Source of the DNA: CAUZEO01 sp963578625
GTDB taxonomy: Bacteria > Verrucomicrobiota > Kiritimatiellia > SLOV01
Length of the DNA: 5,572 bases
Direction: 5' to 3'
Assembly (NCBI GenBank): GCA_963578625.1
Contig: CAUZEO010000345.1
Span: forward strand, 1-5,572
The translations under genes and the position numbers were made by a program. The notes under the pieces are model-generated. The model ran no database searches. It had not been told where the DNA came from and was given only the letters and a program-made list of their open reading frames with translations. Of this stretch, positions 1 to 5,025 are shown piece by piece; positions within the stretch are counted from its first letter, which is position 1, and every line of letters starts with the position of its first letter.

Positions 1-1
1 G

Positions 2-1054
2 GAACCCCATCGCGTGAGCGAGTATGTCCTGGCGCCGTTTCTTGTCACGATGCCGGATGACACACTGCTTTGCGTGTGCCGTCACGGCACCGCGCGCGAG
101 AGTTTGGACGGCCTGACCAAACTCCACCGATCCACTGACGGCGGTCTGAGTTGGCAATGCATGGGCCCTGTTCTCAGTTCCGTCGAACATCCGGTCGGCA
201 ACCAATGGGTGGGTGGTCTTGCTGTGCTGCCGGATAGTGAGCTCATCGTCTGGATGAAAATTCGTGAGCGTCTCGAAGACCACGCCGGGAATGTCCTGCG
301 GCGCTCATCCGACAGCGGCGAATCCTGGTCCGAGCCGGAATCTTTCGACGTCGAACCGTATGGCGCGATCGGTCGCATCGTCCAGATGACGGGTTTGGCC
401 GACGGCACGCTGATCGCGACCGGTGAAGGAAAAGGCGACAACGATCTGGTCCCCGAAAGCAGTTGGGTAAACCTGATCACGCGGTCCGGGGACGGCGGCC
501 GGAGTTGGGATCCGGTACAGCCGACGCACGTCAGCGAGAACCCGTACTACTTTGATCTGGCTGTTACCCAGCTGCGAAACGACCACCTTCTGGCAGCCTA
601 CTGGACACACGATATGACGACCGATCGCGGCGTCAATGTCCACCTGTCCACCTCATCCGACCTGGGCCGAACCTGGACGACGCCCAGGGACGGAGGTTTC
701 TGGGGACAGCGCACCGCAATTTGCACGTTGCAGAGCGGTCGGGTTCTCGCCGTGACGAATCATCGGCGTGCGCCGCTGGGGATTCGGGCGTTGTTGTCGG
801 AGGCGGATGGCACGACGTTCCACGAAGCCGAGCATGTGGAGCTCTGGGGTGTCGACCCGGCTGTCGTCCGTGCCGCACCCACGTTGGCGGCGCAACAGGA
901 CAATGAACAGGACGCTCTGCACGCCTGGCATTTCTTCACCTTCGGCATGCCGTCAATCACGCAGTTGTCGGACGGCACAATCCTCGTTGCCTATTATGTC
1001 ACAGAGGAATCGGTAACCTATGCACGTTGCTGCCGGCTGCGCGAGGATGGTTGA
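2..1054 (+). CDS. Sialidase-like / BNR (Asp-box) repeat beta-propeller protein, 5' partial
   Basis: The protein carries four clear Asp boxes (S-x-D-x-G-x-x-W). Numbered from the GTG at 14, they are STDGGLSW (40-47), SSDSGESW (98-105), SGDGGRSW (158-165) and SSDLGRTW (214-221). Regular Asp-box spacing is the hallmark of the six-bladed sialidase (GH33-like) propeller, whose members hydrolyse terminal sialic acids or related sugars from glycans. The segment LVTMPDDTLLCVCRHG fits the first blade, where family members read roughly 'L..LPDG.LL..FR'. The frame is open to the left edge (E-P-H-R precede the GTG), and relatives usually have more residues before this blade, so the true start is probably outside the window. 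The GTG at 14 is the first in-window alternative. No signal peptide is visible, but the real N-terminus may be missing. The stop is TGA at 1052-1054. True sialidase activity is unproven, because many Asp-box proteins in polysaccharide-degrading bacteria act on other glycans or are non-catalytic. Confidence 0.85.
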   Translation, partial: EPHRVSEYVLAPFLVTMPDDTLLCVCRHGTARESLDGLTKLHRSTDGGLSWQCMGPVLSSVEHPVGNQWVGGLAVLPDSELIVWMKIRERLEDHAGNVLRRSSDSGESWSEPESFDVEPYGAIGRIVQMTGLADGTLIATGEGKGDNDLVPESSWVNLITRSGDGGRSWDPVQPTHVSENPYYFDLAVTQLRNDHLLAAYWTHDMTTDRGVNVHLSTSSDLGRTWTTPRDGGFWGQRTAICTLQSGRVLAVTNHRRAPLGIRALLSEADGTTFHEAEHVELWGVDPAVVRAAPTLAAQQDNEQDALHAWHFFTFGMPSITQLSDGTILVAYYVTEESVTYARCCRLREDG

Positions 1055-1269
1055 GTGGTGATGGACAAGGCGCTAAGCCAGCCTGGAATGGCACTGACTT
1101 AAGGGTTGAAAGGTGAATTTACAGGAGGAAGCGGATCGCAACGCCGGACACACCGACCGGCTACTGGCGGTGCTTTCTCCAGCGCTACGCTTAGACGCCT
1201 TACTTCAAGCTGATCAAAGCACCCCTCAAAGATCTACACTTTTTGATGTAGCTTTTGAGTTATCAAACT
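1055..1269. other. Gene-free spacer with AT-rich hairpins
   Basis: This 215-bp stretch separates the sialidase stop from the convergent integrase-like ORF, and no credible gene is seen in it. Two hairpins lie at its right end. The first is CTACA (1234-1238) with TGTAG (1247-1251) around an 8-nt loop. The second is TTTTGAGTT (1253-1261) with AACTC plus AAAA (1266-1275, one bulged T), which runs into the stop codon of the integrase ORF. They sit where a shared terminator of two convergent genes would be, but the stems are AT-rich and there is no typical GC stem followed by a U-tract, so terminator function is only a guess. Confidence 0.35.
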
Positions 1270-1698
1270 CTAAAACATCCCCGCGATTTCATCGCCCATC
1301 GGAATGTTTTCGACGGCGTGCGAGCGGCAGGATTTGTCGGGCACGGCTTCAAGGTCGTAGTCTGCGGCTAGCACCAGCGACACCCGGCCACCCAGACGTT
1401 CCAGAGCGTCCATTTTCTGGCGTTCGGAGAGATTGTGCCACCCGATCACCTTGGCTTTCGTTTCGATGGCCTCGAAACGGCTCTGCTCGACCTTCTGGAT
1501 TAGGTGAGTGTCGATGGCCTGCTTGGCCTCGTCCAGACTCCCGAATGACTTCTGATCCCGCTTTCCGGCCTTGGTTCCGAAGTCGGCTTGCCAGGAGCCT
1601 CCACGGGGCCGAATCTTCATCCCCCTATAGATTTGGGGTTTGCGTTTCTTCCCAGCGTATTTTTGAGTAGTGTCTGCCGTGGGTAAATCCTCTAACAC
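1270..1698 (-). CDS. Truncated tyrosine-type integrase: N-terminal arm-binding fragment (probable remnant)
   Basis: The 142-aa ORF starts at GTG (1696-1698). An alternative start is ATG at 1618-1620 (M27). Residues about 27-70 (MKIRPRGGSWQADF..., then ...KSFGSLDEAKQAIDTHL) have the pattern of the arm-type (AP2-like) DNA-binding domain of phage-type tyrosine integrases: a short beta hairpin ending in G-x-W, a second strand, then 'F.s..eA..ai...l'. Residues about 85-130 (LSERQKMDALERLGGRVSL and onward to AVPDKS) resemble the linker that leads to the core-binding domain. The rest of the core-binding domain and the whole catalytic domain with its R-H-R-Y residues are absent; the reading frame ends at TAG (1270-1272) and no continuation is seen. 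Full-length relatives are about 350-450 aa. The product cannot recombine DNA by itself, so this is most likely an island or prophage relic. It is transcribed away from the tRNA-Leu, with 85 bp between its start and the tRNA. The family assignment rests on pattern recognition only. Confidence 0.55.
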   Translation of the reverse strand: MLEDLPTADTTQKYAGKKRKPQIYRGMKIRPRGGSWQADFGTKAGKRDQKSFGSLDEAKQAIDTHLIQKVEQSRFEAIETKAKVIGWHNLSERQKMDALERLGGRVSLVLAADYDLEAVPDKSCRSHAVENIPMGDEIAGMF

Positions 1699-1721
1699 AT
1701 TACACGGAGTCGTTACACATT
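1695..1721. repeat. Pair of 7-bp direct repeats at the integrase start
   Basis: ACACATT occurs at 1695-1701 and again at 1715-1721, 20 bp (about two helical turns) apart. TTACAC is also doubled (1700-1705 and 1713-1718). The pair overlaps the GTG start of the integrase remnant and lies between it and the tRNA. Same-face direct repeats beside an integrase gene can be arm-type binding sites or an operator, but with such short motifs chance is possible. Confidence 0.3.
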
Positions 1722-1783
1722 GATTTTCGGCCTCATGTCATGTTGGGATATAACAACATAAAGTGCTGCAAGTCAACACGTTA

Positions 1784-1865
1784 GGGCGAGTGGTGAAATT
1801 GGTATACACGCAGGATTTAGGATCCTGTGCCGCAAGGTGTGCGGGTTCGAGTCCCGCCTCGCCCA
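1784..1865 (+). tRNA. tRNA-Leu (anticodon UAG)
   Basis: The cloverleaf folds completely by eye. The acceptor stem is GGGCGAG (1784-1790) with CTCGCCC (1858-1864), and the discriminator is A1865. The D stem is GTG/CAC (1793-1795, 1807-1809) with a loop containing GG. The anticodon stem is CAGGA/TCCTG (1811-1815, 1823-1827) around the loop TTTAGGA, placing anticodon TAG at 1818-1820. The T arm is GCGGG-TTCGAGT-CCCGC (1841-1857). The 13-nt variable arm (1828-1840, TGCC-GCAA-GGTG stem) marks a class II tRNA, which agrees with leucine. The 3' CCA is not encoded, since ATT follows, so it must be added after transcription. The tRNA decodes CUA and, by wobble, other CUN codons. A short GC hairpin (CCTCG-CAT-CGAGG, 1872-1884) follows the gene without a T-tract. 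Confidence 0.97.
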
Positions 1866-1920
1866 TTCTCCCCTCGCATCGAGGCGCGCGTGCAGAACCC
1901 AAGAGTTCACTCCCGGAAGC

Positions 1921-2031
1921 GCAGGGCTAGCCCGCATCTCTCACACTTTTTCTCCTACGACCGCAGATCCATCCTGGCGGGCGTTCTACGCTCTCGCGAC
2001 GAAAAGTGTGAGAGATGCGGGCTAGGGCTGC
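1921..2031. mobile_element. MITE-like palindromic element with perfect terminal inverted repeats
   Basis: The segment 1927-1950 is the exact reverse complement of 2002-2025 (24 of 24 bp), with 51 bp between the arms. Beyond a 2-bp mismatch, another 4 bp pair (1921-1924 with 2028-2031). The outer four bases of each arm read CTAG on both sides (1927-1930 and 2022-2025). Because CTAG is palindromic, it can equally be a 4-bp target duplication. The element proper would then be 1931-2021 (91 bp) with 20-bp ends beginning CCCGCATCTCTCACAC. A 4-bp duplication matching YTAR is what IS5-type transposases make, but I cannot assign a family. It lies between the tRNA-Leu and the convergent regulator gene, and its right arm ends on the first base of that gene's stop triplet. 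It has no coding capacity and would need a transposase supplied from elsewhere. If transcribed, it would form a long hairpin. Confidence 0.7.
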
Positions 2032-2678
2032 TATATTCCGACGTCTGCGAGGAACGTCTTGGCGGCTTCCACGAGATGGGACGGCTGATACGGCTTGGAG
2101 AGCATCAACTCGGGTTGGGAATTCGTAAAACGCTCCCGCATCTCTTCAATCGGAAATCCGGTGACTACAATCACGGGTATTTGCGGATACTGCTTCCGGA
2201 TTTCATCAAAGGTCTTGGATCCGTGCTGACCCGGCATGACCATATCCAGAACAACCAAGGCGATTTCCGTATTCTGAAGCAGGAGATGCAGTGCCTCATA
2301 TCCGGTTTCAGCTTCGAGGACTGGAAGGTCCAGGATTTGAAGCGCTCGAGTCGCCAGTGACCTTGCCGACGAATCATCGTCAACGATGAGAACCGAGGGC
2401 TCCAAATTGGTTGTGCGATCTGGCTCGAGCACGCCCGTCGCTTTCTTATCCTTGTCCGAAAGTTCGACAAGCATGTCCGGAATGAACATGTTGCTGGACC
2501 GCATGAACTCAACGAGATCCGAGGGTCGAATCAGGTTCTTCCCTCCCGCGGTACGGTAGGAAGGCAACTTGCCTTCCCGAATCCAGCAGCAAACCGTATT
2601 CCGGGTGACGCCACAAATCGTGGCTACTTTGGGCGAAGACAGAAACGTCGGTTGGGGAAAATCACTTGCTTTTGGCAT
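2031..2678 (-). CDS. HTH (excisionase/MerR-type) DNA-binding protein fused to a response-regulator receiver domain
   Basis: The protein has 215 aa. Residues about 11-60 (FLSSPKVATICGVTRNTVCCWIREGKL, then R-x-x-GG-K-N, then IRPSDLVEFM) match the excisionase/MerR-like HTH family that recognises DNA through a helix-turn-helix and a small wing. Residues about 95-213 form a CheY-like receiver domain. The acidic pocket is VLIVDDD (D100, D101), the phospho-acceptor is D145 in VVLDMVMPG, the switch Thr is T173 in VVTGF, and the conserved Lys is K195 in SKPY. All key residues are present, so it should be phosphorylatable by a histidine kinase, which is not in this window. The order HTH then REC is the reverse of ordinary response regulators, and a linker of about 35 residues separates the domains. 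The start is ATG at 2676-2678. No Shine-Dalgarno is seen in front, only an A-rich leader. The C-terminus looks complete, although the stop codon touches the inverted-repeat element. The target genes are unknown. Confidence 0.9.
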   Translation of the reverse strand: MPKASDFPQPTFLSSPKVATICGVTRNTVCCWIREGKLPSYRTAGGKNLIRPSDLVEFMRSSNMFIPDMLVELSDKDKKATGVLEPDRTTNLEPSVLIVDDDSSARSLATRALQILDLPVLEAETGYEALHLLLQNTEIALVVLDMVMPGQHGSKTFDEIRKQYPQIPVIVVTGFPIEEMRERFTNSQPELMLSKPYQPSHLVEAAKTFLADVGI

Positions 2679-2746
2679 ACTGTTTTTTTGTTAGAAGACC
2701 GCCCCGATTCAGGCTGATCGCTGTACCTCCAGATTTCAGCTACTAT

Positions 2747-2776
2747 ATAATACGGGCAACGAGGTCAAAGTGTAAA
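2747..2776 (-). promoter_or_regulatory. Sigma70-like promoter candidate for the HTH-receiver gene
   Basis: Read on the minus strand, TTTACA (2771-2776, 5 of 6 to TTGACA) is followed after 18 bp by TATTAT (2747-2752, 5 of 6 to TATAAT), in an AT-rich patch. Transcription would start near 2740 and leave a leader of about 60 nt before the ATG at 2678. It is oriented only toward the regulator, since the plus strand lacks a matching -35. Confidence 0.5.
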
Positions 2777-2781
2777 GCAGG

Positions 2782-3508
2782 CTACCCAACTCCATTTTCG
2801 TACTTTTCATGAATTCGCTGGTTTTCCGAGTGGCTCCCGACTGAGCCGCCGGTCTTCCGGGTCGTTTTCAGCAGGAGTTTGCCGCACTCCGAAGTCAATT
2901 GGTCCCAGGTGAATCGCCAGCGCCAGTTTCCGGTCGCTGTGCCCGGTACATTCATTCGAGCCTTTGATCCGAACCCCATAATGTCCTGGAGCGGGAAAAT
3001 GGCCCATTCGGCGGGTGAGCCCGCCACTGCTCGGACGACGCCCCAATGAATATCGGCTGAATCGCACGCCGCCACCTAAAGAATCGCGGCGCGGCGTTGA
3101 TCATTCCCCTTTCCGCACTCTGCGAGGAACCAACCAAGCATGGTGTCGTTGTCATGGGTGCCGGTATAAGCCGCGCACCGACAGGGAAAGTGGTTCGCTT
3201 GAAATTCATGCGATTCCTGGCCGTTTTCGAGCACAAACTGGAGAACTCGCATGCCAGGAAACTCAAATCGGTCTCGAAGCGCATTGACCTCCTCGGTGAT
3301 GAAACCCAGATCCTCGGCGACAATCGGCAACTGACCCAAAGATTCCCCCAAAGCTGGTCGGACCAAGGGGAAGAACCTGCCACAAGCTCTGCCCACACTC
3401 CACCAACCAATCGATAAATCGAAGGGCCTCACCCCCCAACTCGCCAACCCCGTATGGCCCGGGGAGAGAGGTTGGATGCAAAAGCATTCCGCTTTGGCAC
3501 CGTTTCAC
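2782..3508 (-). pseudogene. malQ: 4-alpha-glucanotransferase (amylomaltase, GH77) pseudogene with internal deletion and amber stop
   Basis: The minus strand reads as three pieces of MalQ. The N-terminus (3508 down to about 3345; GMLLHPTSLPGPYGVGELGG, then QSLWQVLPLGPTSFG) runs straight into the C-terminal third in another frame (about 3350 to 3079). That part contains LPIVAEDLGFITEEV, FPGMRVLQF and YTGTHDNDTMLGWF. An in-frame TAG (3076-3078) interrupts it, after which the same frame continues to 2782 with HWGVVRAV, AIFPLQDIMGFGSKARMN and GNWRWRF. Functional MalQ has about 500 aa and moves maltosyl or longer units between alpha-1,4-glucans. Here roughly 250-300 codons are missing between LPLGPT and LPIVAEDLG, including the segment that carries the nucleophile Asp. 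The acid/base Glu (in AEDLG, 3313-3315) and the transition-state Asp (in HDND) survive. The start is uncertain (possible GTG at 3506-3508). No active enzyme can be made. Confidence 0.88.
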
Positions 3509-3571
3509 AGAGATTAAACCACGAAAGACATAAAAGCAGGAAATCCGAAACCGAACGAAATCCGACAACTA

Positions 3572-3598
3572 GCGTCCCTGGCGTCCCTGGCGTCCCTC
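3572..3598. repeat. Three tandem copies of a 9-bp unit (GCGTCCCTG)
   Basis: The unit GCGTCCCTG is repeated at 3572-3580, 3581-3589 and 3590-3598. The third copy ends in C instead of G. The array is small and perfectly periodic, probably made by replication slippage. It does not lie in a recognised gene. Confidence 0.85.
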
Positions 3599-3668
3599 GA
3601 CAGCACATCCAATCACACGATTCGACAACAATCGAAATCCACCCTGAACCACGTTCAAACAACAACAC

Positions 3669-3688
3669 TACGTAGCATGCTATATAGC
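3669..3688. repeat. Overlapping short palindromes
   Basis: Three self-complementary words overlap in 20 bp: TACGTA (3669-3674), TAGCATGCTA (3673-3682) and GCTATATAGC (3679-3688). The run could form alternative hairpins or bind a dimeric protein. It is followed by GTTTT. No function can be assigned from the sequence. Confidence 0.5.
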
Positions 3689-3721
3689 GTTTTCATGGAT
3701 CGCGGAGTGACCCAGATTCTC

Positions 3722-3748
3722 CTCCGTGGACTCCGTGAGCTCCGTGGC
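3722..3748. repeat. Three imperfect tandem copies of a 9-bp unit (CTCCGTGRN)
   Basis: CTCCGTGGA, CTCCGTGAG and CTCCGTGGC follow one another at 3722-3730, 3731-3739 and 3740-3748. This second array has the same 9-bp period as the GCGTCCCTG array 150 bp to its left but an unrelated sequence. Both lie inside the non-coding decay region. Confidence 0.8.
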
Positions 3749-4021
3749 AAGTTTCGTTTGGTTGAGGAGCCGCGGCTTCCCCGATTCTCGCGGGGCAGGC
3801 GTGTATTTAGTGGTTCAGTTTTTTCGGATGGGGCTAGATTCTCTGGCCGAATATTCTCTGTCCGGCTTGTGCGTCGCCGATCGGAAGTCTAGGCGATTTC
3901 CGCGACTTTATGGATTTACAACAAAACTGAAATTATTTTTAGTTCTCTTCGTTTCCTTCTGTTCTAAATCCATTGGGTTGCGGCTTCGCTGCGGTGGGCC
4001 TTTCGTCTGCTTCGTGGTTAC

Positions 4022-4549
4022 CTAGACCCGCCCGAAGGCCAGGCGGAAGAGACTGGTTTTGAAGATTTGCTTCAGACCTTCTGCTTCGATGATGGACAAC
4101 TGGAAATGGCCTCGAAACAGGCTTTCCCCCTTTCTTCGCTTCGAGATGCCCATAATGAATCCGGGCGTATCCGTCGAGCGCTTGAGTGATATGATCGAGT
4201 CCGTAGCGCCGATTTGGTGGTACAGCCCGTCTCCCTGTTGCGACAGCGATTCAACGCGGTCTTCCAGTACGCATATCATGGCAGAAACGTCGTGAAAATT
4301 GAGCTTCACCGTAACCTTGTTTTCCCAGTCAAAGGTCGCAGGCACACGCTGGCCACCCACCACCTGGGACGGCGCCTTCTGGGATGCCATTTCCATGAAA
4401 TAGCAATTATATCGTCCACCCGGCATCTCATTGAGCCGTAGATCAAGTCGCAGCGCCATCCCCTTCCCGCTGCGGATCGGATGATAGAATGCCAGCGTGT
4501 CACGAAATCCATTCGCGGATCGGTCTTCCAGTAAGATTGCTTCTTCCAT
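4022..4549 (-). CDS. Unrecognised protein, possible ssDNA-binding partner of SSB (duplicated beta4-alpha fold)
   Basis: The protein has 175 aa and I do not recognise it by name. It starts at ATG (4547-4549), 6 bp after the ssb stop on the same strand, so the two are almost certainly co-transcribed. By eye the chain is a repeat of four strands and a helix. Residues about 30-102 give MALRLDLRLN, then YNCYFMEMASQK, FDWENKVTVKLNF and a helix through HDVSAMICVLEDRVESL. Residues about 108-172 give GLYHQIG, SIISLKR, GFIMGISKRRK, HFQLSI and a helix through EAEGLKQIFKTSLFRLAF. Two beta4-alpha units are the plan of Whirly, PUR-alpha and related single-stranded nucleic-acid-binding folds. That fits the linkage to SSB, but it is inference from predicted structure only. 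Basic residues cluster in SKRRK (136-140). There is no signal peptide or membrane segment, so it should be cytoplasmic. The Shine-Dalgarno is weak (AGGCG at most), which suggests translational coupling to ssb. The stop is TAG at 4022-4024. Confidence 0.8.
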   Translation of the reverse strand: MEEAILLEDRSANGFRDTLAFYHPIRSGKGMALRLDLRLNEMPGGRYNCYFMEMASQKAPSQVVGGQRVPATFDWENKVTVKLNFHDVSAMICVLEDRVESLSQQGDGLYHQIGATDSIISLKRSTDTPGFIMGISKRRKGESLFRGHFQLSIIEAEGLKQIFKTSLFRLAFGRV

Positions 4550-4555
4550 GTGCGC

Positions 4556-4975
4556 CTAAAACGGTTCTTCGGTAGTTGCCACTTCAACGGTTTCCAACTT
4601 CTCTGCCAGCGGTGATGGGCCGGGCTCGGTTTCACCACCCTTGTCGCGCTTGCCGACAAACTGAATCCGGTTTGCCCACACTTTGTGACGGCTTCGTTTT
4701 TGCCCATCCTGGGCCTCCCACTGCTCGAAGTGAAGACGCCCTTCGATGACCACGCTGGATCCTTTGGCGAGGTATTGCCCACAAACTTCCGCCTGGCGGT
4801 TCCAGGTCACGATATTTGTGAAGCAGGCCTGCTCCACCCGCGCTCCATCCTTGGAGGTATACGAGTCCGACGTAGCAAGGCTGAACTCGCAAACGGTTTT
4901 TCCCGTCGGCGTCTGTCTTACCTCAGGATCCCGGGTAAGATTTCCTGAAAGTACGATTACATTTAAGCATGTCAT
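4556..4975 (-). CDS. ssb: Single-stranded DNA-binding protein (SSB, OB fold)
   Basis: The protein has 139 aa, somewhat shorter than the roughly 150-180 aa of typical bacterial SSB. Residues 4-108 form the OB fold with the family marks: LSGNLTRDPEVR (9-20), then TPTGKTVCEFSLAT (22-35), FTNIVTWNRQAEVCGQYLAKG (52-72, in two parts: FTNIVTW and AEVCGQYLAKG), VVIEGRLHFEQWE (75-87) and VWANRIQFVG (99-108). The tail is short, only about 30 residues, but ends in TTEEPF. This keeps an acidic tip followed by Pro-Phe, the feature through which SSB recruits replication and repair proteins (D-D-D-I-P-F in E. coli). SSB coats ssDNA as a tetramer during replication, recombination and repair. The start is ATG at 4973-4975, supported by GGGAG 7 nt upstream. 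The gene lies 50 bp downstream of the KTSC gene and 6 bp upstream of a possible second ssDNA-binding gene. Confidence 0.95.
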   Translation of the reverse strand: MTCLNVIVLSGNLTRDPEVRQTPTGKTVCEFSLATSDSYTSKDGARVEQACFTNIVTWNRQAEVCGQYLAKGSSVVIEGRLHFEQWEAQDGQKRSRHKVWANRIQFVGKRDKGGETEPGPSPLAEKLETVEVATTEEPF

Positions 4976-4982
4976 GTTTGAT

Positions 4983-4987
4983 CTCCC
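4983..4987 (-). promoter_or_regulatory. Ribosome binding site of ssb
   Basis: On the minus strand GGGAG ends 7 nt before the ATG at 4975. It fixes the ssb start. No promoter is visible in the 50-bp gap after the KTSC gene, so ssb may be read from the upstream transcript. Confidence 0.7.
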
Positions 4988-5025
4988 ACTTGATTATTTC
5001 GACCACTCTTGATCCCACGCGTCGC

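Larger units (their letters stand above)
3509..4021. other. Non-coding decay region bounded by inverted AACCACGAA motifs
   Basis: No gene is supported in these roughly 510 bp. The short ORFs are low-complexity and lack family signals. Near the left end stands AACCACGAA (3518-3526), and its reverse complement TTCGTGGTT (4011-4019) stands at the right end, two bases before the stop codon of the next minus-strand gene. The interior has phrases such as CTCCGTGAGCTCCGTGGC and TTCGTTTCCTTC. These resemble the 'ACCACGAAG...' and 'CTCCGTGG...' intergenic sequences I recall from several environmental bacterial genomes. Some parts (3925-3970) are strongly AT-rich. It may be a worn-out short interspersed repeat that landed beside the dying malQ. 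Confidence 0.5.

Noticed and set aside
1113..1670. Plus-strand ORF of 185 codons with GTG start, including AGGAGG near its beginning
   Set aside because: From 1270 on it is antisense to the integrase-like ORF, its composition is Arg/Ser/Pro-rich as expected of a shadow frame, and AGGAGG lies downstream of the GTG, not in front of it.
1740..1783. Possible promoter of the tRNA gene (TATAAC at 1749-1754)
   Set aside because: No -35 box lies at a proper distance (TTGATT at 1720-1725 is 23 bp away), and the bases also form a small inverted repeat (ATGTTG/CAACAT). This is too weak to list.
2135..2145. CCCGCATCTCT inside the regulator gene, identical to 11 bp of the element's terminal repeat
   Set aside because: It encodes an ordinary stretch of the receiver domain (MRER), there is no second arm nearby, and the match stops after 11 bp. 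It is probably coincidence.
1827..2360. Plus-strand ORF of 177 codons
   Set aside because: It starts inside the tRNA-Leu, runs through the inverted-repeat element and continues antisense to the well-supported HTH-receiver gene.
2952..3410. Longer minus-strand ORF of 152 codons overlapping the malQ ruin
   Set aside because: It is in a frame that shows no MalQ motifs. The real MalQ signal is in the two other frames.
3015..3417. Plus-strand ORFs of 90 and 106 codons opposite malQ
   Set aside because: They are antisense to recognisable MalQ sequence, without ribosome sites or family motifs.
3677..4025. Plus-strand ORFs of 71 and 99 codons in the non-coding region
   Set aside because: They are built from the repeat-like CTCCGTGG and AT-rich sequence, with no domain pattern and no convincing ribosome binding site.
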